Positions 33,115-45,359 of a DNA stretch of 64,000 bases are shown one piece after another. Origin of the DNA: Lepisosteus oculatus (Eukaryota; Chordata; Actinopteri; Semionotiformes; Lepisosteidae); assembly GCF_040954835.1 (NCBI RefSeq), contig NC_090709.1:47066429-47130428 (forward strand), read 5' to 3'. The notes below the pieces were generated by a model, which did no database searches, was not told the DNA's origin, and worked only from the letters and a program-made list of their open reading frames with translations. Each line of letters opens with the position of its first letter. Within the stretch, counting starts at the first letter, position 1. The position numbers and the translations under genes were made by a program.

Positions 33115-34735
33115 TCCAGCAGTAATGTTTCTGGGTGTGGATGAACATGACATAATAGACTGACAGCAGGAACACGTGGCCCACAGGCAGTGACAGTATC
33201 GCTATATTTGGTTGCAGTATATTGTGTTGAGAGCAGCAATAACTTTCCTGCAGAGAGTTTGGAGTGCCTTTAATAAAGCTCTTTCAATCAGACAGAATAA
33301 CAGGAACTGACCTAAAGTTTCGGCTGTGGATCCATCTCCACATGGGGGAAAGAGACAGTAAAATAGCGATGAAGAAACAGAAAGATTTGTGCTCGCTGCA
33401 AAGTAGGAAAGAGGTGGTCAGACACATAAAACAGCTTGGTGATAATTTGCAGCGACAGTTTTATGTTATTTAGTACATGGATTTCTCTTCATGTTCCTTA
33501 AGATGTGTAATTTGTATGTTGGTTGTATGAGAACAGTTTCTTCTCAAGTCTTGTCAATTGACAGTGGAGAGCTAGCTGGTGCACATCTTCAAGAAGACTC
33601 TCTTTAAGGCAATTACAATTTTCTCGAACAAATCTGTGTCATATATTTTTTAAATAGTTTAGCTAATGAGCAATTCATGCAATTCGTGCCATACTTTTTC
33701 GAAATGTATTCTGACATGCCAGGATCAGAGGGTCATATTTAAAGAAACTGGTGCATTAAAATTTATTGTACTTCAGGATTTTGATAGTCTGTTACATTGT
33801 CTTTCACACGGCGGTGTCAGAACTGTGAGACATTTTCATAATCGGGGGGAAGGCCGTAGCAATAAGCAGAAAGTGCAGTCACCTTTTCCCAGTGTAAGTC
33901 CGTGTTGTGGTGAGTTTTTAAAATTGGTTTGCGATTTTCTGAAATATATTCCATACAAAAATATAATTTGGACAGTCGCTATTTGGATATTCCCTTTCAG
34001 TGAAGATGTCTACAGTATTCCAGCCGGATTAGTACTGATTGAAGAGAGCCATCTACAGGCGATAGGTGACATAACATCACAGCAGCACCATTTAAGGTGG
34101 AACGAAAAACACGCATAAGAAGCTGGTGAATAAGAAGCTACTGTAACTTCAGCCTCGTAGCAGACCCTGGGAGGCACGCTCAAAATAATCATCTTTCCCA
34201 GTACTTCAGAGTCATATTTAGATCGCTTTACTGCAATTTTATTTGATTGATGGGAGATGTGAAGCCATCGAGCCTGTACTGCGCTTTCACATTGAAATTG
34301 AAGCCATTTCTCCTGCTTTCTCTCAGTGTCCGGGCTGCAATTGCGTGTAAAGGAGGCGACTTGAAAATGAAACGTGTAATCACCTTACAGAGGGTCTTCA
34401 CGACGGGGTGCGTCAGCTAGTTCTCCATTATTGTCAGTTTACTGGACTTCTGAAGAAACCTATCTACAACGAAGATACAAACTGCACAGTTTAAGGCACA
34501 TGAAGAGAAATCTGTTTGCTGATTGACTCAAAAAATGTCGATACAAATAATCTGCCAGGCTGATTTACTTGTTCGACCACCTCCCTCAGTTCCCCTTTGC
34601 TGTTAGCACAATTCTTTCAGTTTCTTTTCTTGTATTTTCCTTGCTATTTTAGTGTTCCCCATGTATAGATGGATCCAGAACCGAAACCGTTTTCACCCTG
34701 TGTTTTTGCAGCGTCAGTCTGTATGAGGAGCACGA
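33115..34735. other. Gene-free stretch with modules A and B
   Basis: Mirrors 21535-23614 but with one tandem unit instead of two and without about 230 bp of the 22605-22830 region. The open frame 33666-34118 is not kept on the left. Confidence 0.5.
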
Positions 34736-35815
34736 CTTGCACAGCTTCAGTGGCGCAATCGGTCAGCGCGCGGTACTTATACAGCAGTGCACAGCGGAGT
34801 CATGCCGCGGTTGTGAGTTCAAGCCTCACCTAGTGTCTTTAGCTACTGAAAGCAACTGTTAAGTTTAGATACTATCAGGAATCTGATGGAGATAAATTAA
34901 CATCAAACGAAGAAGTAAAGGTTTACTTCGAGTCACAATCAAAGAAGGCTCCACAGCTGAAACGTTGTGTTTACTTCTATTTTCAGCATGGAATAAACCT
35001 ATACTTTTCCATTTGCAGCCCACGCATGCTGTGATGCAGCTCCCTACTTAAATTACTATCAGCTGTGTACCTCCAGTTGACCTGTACACAAATATATGAG
35101 AGAGGTCTACTGAGACAAGAGGAGCACTTAAGATTTGATAAAGCTCTCGCATTAGATTCTGTGTTTATGTTGTTCCCCAGATTTGTTTTTAATGTTCTTT
35201 CTCTTTTGAAGTTGTTGCGTTTGTTTTTTTTTCTGATTGGTAGCTACAACGGGTCAGTTGCAACAAACTGGCTGCTGAAATTTGTCAGCAGCTCTGTAGC
35301 AAACCTGTTCTCAATTGCAACAAACCTAAAATAACAGCTGCTCCCCATTAGATGTTACTAAAGTAGGAGACTAAGCAGACGAAGTGGAAGAATAGATTAC
35401 ATTGGAACTGTCCTGAATGTAGTGGAAATAATATCGTCATTAAGTAATGAACAATTGCTTTCCAGACACTACAATTATTCACAAGGAATTTTATCAATAC
35501 ATATTTTATAAATAAAAGTGTAATATCTTAATAATGAAGTTTAATGTTATCTATATCAGTAGCTGTATTACAGGTAATGCATGCACAGACTTTATTATAC
35601 TATAATGAATTTTCAGGTATCCCGGGGAGAGAACTGAAATGAAGGAAATACATATTTAAAAGGGGTGTAAGTCTTAAATGTGTTCTGTCACATAGGGGTG
35701 TTAATTGAATAGATTTGTTGTAATATTATTTGACTCTACACTTGTGTTTCTCAGGAGACAGCATTAATATTGGGGATTTGCGGATACAGATAATAAGTTG
35801 TACTATACAGGCAAA
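34735..35815 (+). repeat. Inner inverted repeat, copy C
   Basis: Mirror of copy B (20455-21535). The decayed tRNA-Ile(TAT) lies at its outer end. Inverted again at 38100-38975. Confidence 0.8.
34744..34837 (+). pseudogene. tRNA-Ile(TAT), dead right copy
   Basis: 94 nt. D arm, anticodon TAT, intron and T arm equal the left copy, but the acceptor reads GCTTCAG against CTAGTGT, so most acceptor pairs are lost. Six of 94 positions differ from 21430-21523, five of them in the acceptor or discriminator. Confidence 0.88.
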
Positions 35816-36698
35816 TGTATGGTTACCTTAATGAAAAAAAACTCTTATCATTACCCTTTTCAACATTATTATTTAAGACAGTCTTTCAGAACAGTATTCT
35901 CGTATTAGTGGCTATAGTCTAATGATAATGGTGGTGAAACAGGCGAAATGTGCGGAAAGAATTGGAGATGGAACAGGAGACTCATCCAGTTGATAGAAAG
36001 CTTGGGTAGGACTGCACAAACACTGTGCCAGTGCTTAGTAGCATCATTTAAAAATAATACGTGGTTTAACAATATCAACTGCTCTTCTGTGAGCTCAGCT
36101 CCACTACTAGTAATACATTGCCCACATTTTCAAATTAGATACATGTGTTTTCTACGTGTATGTAATTGGTACTTTTTTGTTTTAACTGATTTAAAATATA
36201 ATCTTTATAAAACAGACAAAGGGTTTATGTGTCGGGCTGAAATTCACACACAAGTAAGGAAAGATATCGCGCCCAGGAAGAAATCCAGAGTGGAGACGCC
36301 GGCGATTGAAAACAACCACATACAGCTTGTATGTGCTCTACAACTGAACGAAACTTCCGACAACTACTGTATCTTTATCTGCAGCACTTTCTTTTAGGAA
36401 GAGTGAGGAGTTTACAAGCCTAGAAAATAAGACAACTAAGTGAACGACAAATTTTCACTTTTTGATTAAAGAACATAAAAAACAGCTTTCTTCCAGCCAA
36501 ATTCAAACCAGAGAACAAAGAGTTCCCAGCTGTTTCCACTATATTCCTCCGCTCTTATAACTGAGTTATCGAAAACACAGGAAGCCCACCTTTTGTCTTA
36601 CATAAAGCACAATGTAGTGCAGCGGTCCTATTTATTTAAAACCCAGTTCGAAATCAAATCTCATTCCCATAGTCCTGTTTAGTTTGAATTTAAGCAGT
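35816..36698. other. Non-coding centre of inner inverted repeat, right arm
   Basis: Mirrors 19564-20454, including the tRNA-Ala-like remnant. Confidence 0.45.
36291..36358 (-). pseudogene. tRNA-Ala-like remnant, right copy
   Basis: Mirror of 19903-19970. The D arm is further decayed (TTCAGTTGTAGAGCACATAC on the minus strand). Confidence 0.35.
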
Positions 36699-38090
36699 TG
36701 TAGCAGCAATGCTTGGTAATAAGACAGAATTAAGCGTTGCTGTGCTTTCCTTAATGAGGCCCCATCTCACTCTCCATCTCTGTGGTGCAGCCACAGAGAA
36801 AGTATTCATGCAGGCTGATTTAAGATGTTTTCTTTTGATAAGGGACAGCTCCCAAATGGGGATGCACTTAGATAAGCCTGGCTATCATGATCAATGGTCA
36901 TCCATTGGCGCCTATCTGTCTAGGGAGTGCCAAATGGACATCTGGACTGCATTCCTAAGTGTCAGGAGTAAGTGACTCGTATCTCACCTTGATCAACCAA
37001 TCAGAGACTGGCAGGGTGTGGTAACACCATGTGGGTCTCCAATGCCCGCCAAACTCTCAACCAATCAGAACACATCTGTGTCTTGCTCAAAAAGGGAGCG
37101 CAAGCTCAGATCAGGGCTCTCCTTGGCCATTTTCGCGCATCCTCAGAGACAATCACGTGACAAAGGCTGTTGTCTGCAAAGGGACTTGGACTTTGTTCTA
37201 AGCGCGGGGCCGAGGATCCCGTACGTACTCAGAATTCTACCAATGTGAATGCTCCGCTTGATCAACGGCAACCCACAGTTGGACCCTCGTCGACAACCTG
37301 AATAGCTTATTCAGAAGCAGCGCTGGACCGGGAACAAATCAGCTTCTTCCTGGGCAAAAGAGTGACTTGTGAGGACTAGCCGTCACACTGCATAGAGTGC
37401 ATAGTGCATAGAGACTTTCTACTAGCCAGCCGGACTGCTGGTAGATCCCCTCGGAGCAACGACTGCCCTGCGCGCCGCAGTCAGATTCCTCCGCCCGTCC
37501 TACTCCAAGCTGCACCTCGACTGGTTGGCCGGTAGCCAGAGGACGCCGGGACAACGCCCATTGGACAACCGCTGGGACCGAGGCTGCAACAGAGCCTGTC
37601 AGCTGGTTTGGTGTTCGTGCCGGGAAATTCCAAATCAATACACAGTGGATAAGTAAACCCCATGTTCTACATTGCGTCTCGAGAATTCAATTGTACCTCA
37701 ACACAAGTTGTTATCAATTTAATTCATGAGTAATGTATTTACTTCCGAGTTTAGAGTAACAGTGGGTAATAACACTGATTAGCGATTTGGTAACCGAACG
37801 ATATATATTGACATATATTCTCTGTTGTGTATCTCATTGTGTTGGCATCTCTTCGAGATTATATACTTTGTATATTGATAACCCTCACAGTAAGGTCTGC
37901 TGCTCATATCCAGGCAGACTAGTATATGTTTGGTGCACAATTTATATGAATAAATGTATCTCGTGTATTGAACCCGTGTGTGTGCGTTGTTAGTTGTTCT
38001 GACGATTGATTTTCTAAAAACCACAACGAACAACCTCGTGATTACTGCTACAATTAATAATTGTCTCAGTAAACCCATCAAACCTCTACA
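36699..38090 (+). repeat. Large solo LTR-like element, right copy, fossil
   Basis: 1392 bp from TGTAGCAGCAATGC to AACCTCTACA; mirror of 18174-19563. Fossil LTR of an unassigned family, present before the palindrome. Confidence 0.75.
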
Positions 38091-38099
38091 CTTGTATAG

Positions 38100-38975
38100 T
38101 ATAATTTATTATCTGTACCCGCAAATCCCCAATATTACTGCTGTCTCCTGAGAAACACAAGTGTAGAGTCAAATCATATGAAATAATACAACAAATCTAT
38201 TCAATTAACACCCAGATGTGACAGAACACTTTTAAGACTTTAAGACCCCTTTAAATAAGTATTTCCTTAATTTCAGTTCTCTTCCCTCCATGGGATACCT
38301 GAAAATTCACTATAGCATAATAAAAGCTGTGCATGCATTACCTGTAATACAGCTACTAATAAAGATAACATTAAAGTTGATTATTAAGAAATCACGCTTT
38401 TATTAATAAAATATGTTTTGATAAAAGAAGTCTTAATAGAACCTAGGTAAATCCCTGTAGTAGTCTAACACCTACAAAAAAGAAAAAAAAAACAGAACAA
38501 CTTCAAAACAAAGAGAAAAAGAACATTAAAAACAAATCTGGGTAACAACAAAAACACAGAAAAGTGAGTGCTTTTTCAAGTCTTCGGTACTCCATCGTGC
38601 TCCTCTCGTTTCAGTAGACCTCTCTCTTATATTTGTGTATTGGTCAGCTGGAGGTCCATTGCTGATGGTAATTTAAGTAGGGAGCTGTGTCAGCATGTGT
38701 GGACTGCATAGGAACAAGTAAAATTTTATTCCATGCTGAAAAGAGAAGCAAACAACGTTTGAGCTTTGGAGCCTTCTTCAGGTCTGACAAGGAACAAACC
38801 TTTACTTGTTCCTTTCATGTTAATTTAGACCTGATCTCCAGCAGATACTTAACAGGACCTAAACTGGTCAGTTAGTTTAAATATTTGAAGATATAGGCCA
38901 CACTGCTCCAGGTGAGGCTTGAACTCAATCTCAGCATGAGTTCGATCGCACCACTGGAGCTGCAGAAGTCTTTTT
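38100..38975 (-). repeat. Inner inverted repeat, copy D
   Basis: Mirror of copy A (17290-18165). It ends at the anticodon-less tRNA-Ile. Confidence 0.8.
38904..38960 (-). pseudogene. tRNA-Ile mini-copy lacking the anticodon arm, right arm
   Basis: Identical to 17304-17360 over 57 nt, with a fully paired acceptor and T arm. Confidence 0.85.
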
Positions 38976-40613
38976 TTACACAGACTAATGCAATTGCAAG
39001 TAGTCACGAAACAAATGAGAACTGTAGCTGTACACTTGAGACAGGATGCTACTGTATTAATTTTGTTTAACACTCCAGTCGAACAAGCCGACATGTCACT
39101 ATTGCTAAATCGTTACAAAAGACGCCAACTAATGACCAGTTTTATTTTTAACAGAACTTTACTGAAAGTTAAACTTATAAAACTACCTGAGCAAATAAAT
39201 ACAACAATTATTGTTCCTCTGACCTTCTCAGTATTTCTTTTTTTAAATTAATACATTTATTTATCCACAGTGTGCCTTGTGCTTACTTTTCTGAACTCTC
39301 TCTCCTGTGTCAGTAGGAGCTTACATTTCAAGTTAAGTTCTTTAATCAGTTCCAATATCTTCCTTTCAAAGTAGGGAAGAGCAAGCTGGCATGTTGTTTT
39401 GCCTGTGGTTATTCTTTATGACTATATCTTCTGACACCTGTGCACAATCCTACAACATTACAAGAGAAGCACTATAACAGGAGTCATAAAAAGACAAGAA
39501 GCCACTTTGAACAATCTCTCGGAATTGTAAAAAAACTAACGCTTTGCTTGGCTGTCATTTGGTTTGTATACCAGTCCATCAAGAGCCAGCACCATCATCA
39601 TCAGGTCATGTGCAGTCCTACACAACCTTGCGATTGACTGGGATGAGCTACCTTTTCCATCTCCATGGCATGCAGCACACTCTGGCTGTTTCAACACAGT
39701 CATTATTGGACCACAGTGCACTGTCTCTTCTGTCCTGTGGCTATCATAATCACTTTTAAGAAGCCAAGTTTTTTTCTTTAACATGTGCTTGGGTGCCACC
39801 CATTTCCTTATTATCCCTGCTTTCCACTGATAACCACAAATACAGAGACCCATCACAATAAAATACTTAGCAAATCTATTCAGTTGACTCCCAAATTTTA
39901 TAGAACATATTAAAAGCTCCCACTCCATTTATATAACCATTTGCTCTGTTCTGTTCTCTTCACTTCCTAGCATATCTTAAAGCTCACAGCTACTAGTAAT
40001 GATTGACATTAAACATAAATAGCAAATGACACTTCTGTAAATACACACATTAATAAACTTCATTATTAATAAATATGGTATGAGTGTAAAGCAATTTTAA
40101 TTAATATTCCAATACATTTCCAAGCAACGGATTATTTCCACTATATTTGTGAGCCTTCTAATGCAATCCTGCATTACACTGAGTACGGTGCTAAGCCATA
40201 TGAAGACAGTTTAAATTAGTCCGCTACATTAGTTACTCTGGAGTGCTGCAGTTGTTACTTTGTGTTCATTGCAATTGAGAACAGGTTAAGTTCGGCACTG
40301 CGGACTAAGCACAGCAGCAAAGTTTGTTGCAATTGGACTTAAGGTGGAGCACAAGTTTAGACGGCATCTGCGTTCTAAGCACGGGTTGAACTCCTGTTAG
40401 TATGCTACTTTCAGTTCGATGCAATTGACCCATAGAGTTTGCCCTAATAAGGTCTGAATGAAGCTTAAGCAGAGCCAACCCATTGCCTTTATAACTTCCA
40501 TTAATCTCCACCCATCTTCCCTCGCTCACTTTTGATCTTTCTAAGACAAGCATTTAACTGGAGTTCAGCCCAATGATACTGCTGAGAACCAGAGAAAAAA
40601 TATAAATATATAT
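38976..40613. other. Non-coding block, nearly identical between arms
   Basis: Mirror of 15651-17289; no gene or element recognised. Confidence 0.5.
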
Positions 40614-40968
40614 TGTAACGCCCTCGCCTGGTGGTGAGGAGGAAGCGCCCCTAGGCGTGCATAGTACCGCTGGGCATGCTGGGAGTTGTAGCCGGGGAGA
40701 GTCTGAGGGTCAGCACGGTGACCAGCGGCTGACCCTACCTGTGTAAATAATGTTCTAGTAGTTCTAGTGCCCTGTGTAGTCTTATAAGTGTATAGCGTGT
40801 TGTTAAGTAATTACCACCCTAAAGATGTGTACGTGTTCTGTCAGTCTCCTCATGTGCATGTATATGCTGTGTTTGGTTTTGTGGTTGTTAAAGAATAAAG
40901 CTATTGCTTGGTTTGTTAAATGCATCTCCACTGGTCCTTTGTTCTGAGAAAAACCTGTAAATGCTACA
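40614..40968 (+). repeat. Gypsy LTR, right copy
   Basis: 355 bp, TGTAACGCCC to AATGCTACA, followed by TTGGTGTCAGAAGCGG. Mirror of 15296-15650. Confidence 0.88.
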
Positions 40969-41074
40969 TTGGTGTCAGAAGCGGGCAGGATGGAAAAATC
41001 TTGGCAGACATTAGCCGATTCTGTCAAGTGCTGTCTGACTCTAAAAGAGACAGAACCCATCGGCAGCGCACATA

Positions 41075-41292
41075 CAGTGCCTTGCGAAAGTATTTGGCCC
41101 CCTTGAACTTTTCAACCTTTTGCCACATTTCAGGCTTCAAACATAAAGATATAAATTTTTTATTTTATGTGAAGAATCACCAACAAGTGGGCACAATTGT
41201 GAAGTGTAACGAAATCTATTGGATTTTTGAAACTTTTTTAACTAATAAAAAAATGAAAAGTGGGGCGTTATTATTATTCGGCCCCTTTACTT
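41075..41292 (+). repeat. Tc1 left TIR
   Basis: About 218 bp. Outer end CAGTGCCTTGCGAAAGTATT; inner direct-repeat site near 41262-41292 (GTGGGGCGTT then CGGCCCCTTT). Confidence 0.88.
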
Positions 41293-41463
41293 TCAGTGCA
41301 GCAAACTCACTCCAGAAGTTCAGCGAGGATCTCTGAATGATCCAATGTTGTCCTAAATGACTGATGGTGATAAATAGAATCCACCTGTGTGTAATCAAGT
41401 CTCTATATAAATGCACCTGCTCTGTGATAGTCTCAAGGTTCTGTTGAAAGCGCAGAGAGCATC

Positions 41464-42483
41464 ATGAAGACCAAGGAACACACCAGGCAGGTCCGTAATA
41501 CTGTTGTGAAGAAGTTTAAAGCCGGATTTGGATACAAAAAGATTTCCCAAGCTTCAAACATCCCAAGGAGCACTGTGCAAGCGATCATCTTGAAATGGAA
41601 GGAGTATCAGACCACTGCAAATCTACCAAGACCTGGCCGTCCCTCTAAACTTTCAGCTCAGACAAGGAGAAGACTGATCAGAGATGCAGCCAAGAGGCCC
41701 ATGATCACTCTGGATGAACTGCAGAGAACTACAGCTGAGGTGGGAGAGTCTGTCCATAGGACAACAATCAGTCTTACACTGCACAAATCTGGCCTTTATG
41801 GAAGAGTGGCAAGAAGAAAGCCATTTCTCAAAGATATCCATAAAAAGTCTCGTCTAAAGTTTGCCACAAGCCACCTGGGAGACACCCCAAACATGTGGAA
41901 GAAGGTGCTCTGGTCAGATGAAACCAAAATCGAACTTTTTGGCCACAATGCAAAACGATATGTTTGGCGTAAAAGCAACACAGCTCATCACCCTCAACAC
42001 ACCATCCCCACTGTCAAACATGGTGGTGGCAGCATCATGGTTTGGGCCTGCTTTTCTTCAGCAGGGACAGGGAAGATGGTTAAAATTGAGGGGAAGATGG
42101 ATGCAGCCAAATACAGGACCATTCTGGATGAAAACCTGTTGGAGTCTGCAAAAGACCTGAAACTGGGACGGAGATTTATCTTCCAACAAGACAATGATCC
42201 CAAACATACAGCAAAATCTACAAAGGAATGGTTCACAAATAAACGTATCCAGGTGTTTGAATGGCCAAGTCAAAGTCCAGACCTGAATCCAATCGAGAAT
42301 CTGTGGAAAGAGCTGAAAACTGCTGTTCACAAACGCTCTCCATCCAACCTCACTGAGCTCGAGCTGTTTTGCAAGGAAGAATGGGCAAGAATTTCAGTCT
42401 CTCGATGTGCAAAACTGATAAAGACATACCCCAAGCGACTTGCAGCTGTAATCGCAGCAAAAGGTGGCTCTACAAAGTATTAA
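41464..42483 (+). CDS. Tc1 transposase, 339 aa, apparently intact
   Basis: Binds the terminal repeats and moves the element by cut-and-paste into TA. Residues 1-55 form the first helix-turn-helix (KKISQASNIPRSTVQAII), a GRPS motif near 58-61 links to the second helix-turn-helix (about 65-112), and the DDE domain spans about 145-285. Catalytic residues are D152 (WSDET), D243 (QQDNDPK) and E278 (PIENLW), with 34 residues between the last two. A glycine-rich GGGSIMVW box is at 187-194. Length is that of full Tc1 transposases (about 340). The ATG at 41464 gives the usual MKTKEHT start, and the frame ends at TAA 42481-42483. No stop or frameshift is seen. Confidence 0.96.
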   Translation: MKTKEHTRQVRNTVVKKFKAGFGYKKISQASNIPRSTVQAIILKWKEYQTTANLPRPGRPSKLSAQTRRRLIRDAAKRPMITLDELQRTTAEVGESVHRTTISLTLHKSGLYGRVARRKPFLKDIHKKSRLKFATSHLGDTPNMWKKVLWSDETKIELFGHNAKRYVWRKSNTAHHPQHTIPTVKHGGGSIMVWACFSSAGTGKMVKIEGKMDAAKYRTILDENLLESAKDLKLGRRFIFQQDNDPKHTAKSTKEWFTNKRIQVFEWPSQSPDLNPIENLWKELKTAVHKRSPSNLTELELFCKEEWARISVSRCAKLIKTYPKRLAAVIAAKGGSTKY

Positions 42484-42486
42484 CGC

Positions 42487-42703
42487 AAGGGGGCCAAATA
42501 ATTTTGCACGCCCCACTTTTCATTTTTTTATTAGTTAAAAAAGTTTCAAAAATCCAATAGATTTTGTTCCACTTCACAATTGTGTCCCACTTGTTGGTGA
42601 TTCTTCACATAAAATAAAAAATTTATATCTTTATGTTTGAAGCCTGAAATGTGGCAAAAGGTTGAAAAGTTCAAGTGGGGCCAAATAATTTCGCAAGGCA
42701 CTG
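42487..42703 (-). repeat. Tc1 right TIR
   Basis: About 217 bp, inverse of the left TIR with small differences (for example GAAATTATTT against GAAAGTATTT at the outer end). It begins 3 bp after the transposase stop. Confidence 0.88.
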
Positions 42704-45290
42704 TAGGGAGCCTGAGCAACTCCTGGGTGCGACAGGTGGCCACAGCCCTTACCAGGGCTATCCAGTAGTGGTCCTGCCGGTAGAATTGGGGCGACTGCCT
42801 GCTACTCCCGCCCAGTGGATGCCCCAAAGAGAAGATACCCTCCCTGCCGGAGCTGACCAGCGATTCCCACACCGACGGAGGAGTCCAGCAAGGGGGAAGA
42901 GAAGCCAGCCCGTGCAGCAACCCCCGCGGAACAGCCCCGCACGCTGTTTTGCGACCGCAGCGGGAAGAGGCGACACTGAGCCCGGTTCTGCTGGGCACCC
43001 AAACCTCTCACTCCGCGATCAGTGTCGGGAAACGGGAACGGGTCGGCTCAGCGCGGGGACGGCCGCCCTTGAACACCTCAACCCCCTCTCCGGAGAGCGC
43101 TGTGAAGACCGGCACCCCTCACACCACTGTGGGGCGAGTCGGCTATAGCCTGTACCTCCAGTGCCGAATCGAATCGAGGAACAACCCTGCCTGGCCCTGC
43201 TCGACACGGGTTCATCGGTAACCCTACTCCGGCCGGGCATCCTCCCCGACACCGAGGGCACCAACCCCCCAGGATGAGAGGCCTCCAGCCTGCGGCTAAG
43301 GACTGTGATGAGACAGCTCGCCGCAGTGCGGGGGAAACAGGTGCTTGCCTTTCGTCTAGGTGCAGCGATGGTGCGCCACCCCTGCTACCTCGCACCCATC
43401 CAGGAAGACTGCATTCTGGGGCTGGACCTACTGCAGCGAGTGGGGGCCAGTTTGGACTTGGGCAGGCAGGAGTTGGTGTGGCAGGGGGAGCAACTTCACC
43501 TGGTGGAGGGCAGGCCCGGCGAAGGCTGAGGGACGCGGGCTTGCCGGAGCCGGGGGAAAAAGAGTCAGTGGCGGCGGTGGCAGACCGGGCCTGTGAGCCG
43601 GGGAGCGAGCGTGCCGGATCCTGCCCCCGAGTCGGCCGGGGGGCCAGACAAGGCGGCGGCGGTTGCGTGGAAGCGAGGCGCGGCGTTGAGGACCTCTACC
43701 AAAACGACATCGAGACTGGTGATTAAGTGATTAAGCCCTCCGCGAGCCCTCGGCGCCAGCTGTACTGGTCCAAAAAAAAGAAGGCTCGTGGAGGTTCTGT
43801 GTAAACTACCGCAAGCTGAACGAGGTCACCTGGAAGGATTCCTACCCCCTGACGAGGATAGACGATGCCAAGGACTACATCACCTGGTCGACCTGGTTCA
43901 GCTCCCTTGACCTCCGCTGTGGCTACTGGCAGGTACCACTCGCTCGAAGCCTCTGTGGCAGTTTACTGCCTTTGGCCTGTGCAATGCCCCGGCGACTTTC
44001 AAGAGGCTGATGGAGAGGGTGCTGGCATCGGTCCCGTGGAACCAGTGTGTGCTGTATCTGGACGATCTGCTGGTTCATGCCCAGGGTTTCGACCAGGCCT
44101 TGACGAACCTCCAGGCGGTGCTGGCCTGCATACGCCGTGCTGGCCTGAGGCTCAATCCCCGCGAGTGTGAGCTCCTGAGGCAGGAGGTAACCTTCCTGGG
44201 ACATGTTGTTGGACTGTGAGGGGTGGCTACAGACCCAGGTAAGGTCGCCTAAATGAGGGGTTGGCCGACCCCCCGCACTGTCGCGGAGCTGCGCAGCTTT
44301 CTGGGGTTGGCTTTGTATTACCGGAGGTTTGTCCGGGACTTTGCCAGCATCGCTCCCCCGTTGCACCGCCTCACCGATAAGGGCCGCCGTTTCGACTTGA
44401 ACTCGGGCTGCGAGATGGCTTTCAGCCGGTTACGTGAAGCTCTGGTGGGGGTCCCCGTGCTGGCCTACCCCGATCCGTGGTTACCGTATATCCTGGATAC
44501 CGATGCGAGTGTCTCGGAGTTGGACGCGGTGTTGGCGCAGGAGGGGCCAGATGGGGAGCGGGTAGTTGCCTACTACAGTCGGGTTTTGAATAAGGCTGAA
44601 CGGAACTACTGCGTGACCCGTCGTGAGCTGCTGGCGGTGATGGTGGCGGTCCGCCACTTCAGGCCGTGCCTGTTCAGGACCCGATTCCGGCTGAGGACCA
44701 ACCATGTGTCCCTCACCTGGCTGCTCCACTTTAAGGAGCCAGAGGGGCAGATGGTGTGATAGATGGAGGTCCTGCACGAGTGGTGCACGGCCAGCCGGGC
44801 GTGGGGCATTTCGGCTGTAAAAAAAACTTCTTATTGGGGTCTTTGCCACCGGGACATGGAGCGGTATTGCCGAACGTGTGCGGTGCGCGTGGCCCAGAAG
44901 GAGCCCCCCTCTAACAACACCAGGTGGGGATTTCTATGGAGCAGGTGGGGGTTGACGTTTTGGGCCAGTTTCCGCGCACTGAGGCTGGAAACTGCTATGT
45001 CCTGGTGGTGGTGGACTATTTTACAAAGTGGTCGGGGGCCTATGCCCTCCCGGACCAGAGTGCCCCCACCGTGGGCGATGCACTACTGGAGGGGATGTTT
45101 GCCAGGCTAGGGGTGCCGGAGGAATTACACAGTGACCAGGGGCGTAACTTCGAATCCCAGGTCTTCACCAGAGTGTGCCAGCGCCTGGGGACCTCTAAGA
45201 CGCGGACCACCCCGCTGGATCCCCAGAACGACAGGTTGGTGGACCGGTTCAATTGGACTTCAATTGGTTTGAAGAGTTCTGCTGTGTTTT

Positions 45291-45359
45291 TGTGGTTAAG
45301 GCGATGGACTTGAAGTCCATTGGGGTCTCCCCGCGCAGGTTCAAGTCCTGCCGACTACG
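45291..45359 (+). pseudogene. tRNA-Ser(TGA) without its 5' end
   Basis: TGTGGTTAAGGCGATGGACT, anticodon loop CTTGAAG (TGA), a class II variable arm, the T arm GGTTCAAGTCC and GCCGACTACG match tRNA-Ser(TGA) from the D arm to the 3' end. The first 14 or so bases are replaced by unrelated T-rich DNA. It lies about 50 bp after the end of the Gypsy fossil. The left arm lacks it: about 410 bp between CAGCGCCT and GTTGGTCGTGCAC are missing there. Confidence 0.85.

Larger units (their letters stand above)
41075..42703 (+). mobile_element. Complete Tc1-like DD34E transposon
   Basis: 1629 bp with terminal inverted repeats of about 217 bp, both starting CAGTGCCTTGCGAAA. Outer and inner repeats (GGCCCC-type blocks near each end of each TIR) give the IR/DR layout known from several fish Tc1 families. 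A full transposase frame lies between the TIRs. It is in the right arm only, inside the Gypsy fossil, with a perfect empty site in the left arm. Both ends, the target duplication and the gene look intact, so it is the youngest insertion here and could be an active or recently active copy. Confidence 0.96.
41073..42705. repeat. TA target duplication of the Tc1
   Basis: TA at 41073-41074 and 42704-42705 flank the element. The left arm has the undisturbed site GCACATAGGGAG (near 15194), with a single TA. Confidence 0.95.
40614..45240 (+). mobile_element. Ty3/Gypsy element, right copy, fossil
   Basis: Same fossil as 12640-15650 in opposite orientation, extending slightly further into integrase. 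A complete Tc1 (41075-42703) has inserted between its leader/gag start and the rest. Parts in order are LTR, gag start near 40990, protease-like region (about 43180-43240), RT (about 43780-44220), RNase H (44253-44759) and integrase (about 44890-45240). It has several breaks and no second LTR. Confidence 0.92.
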
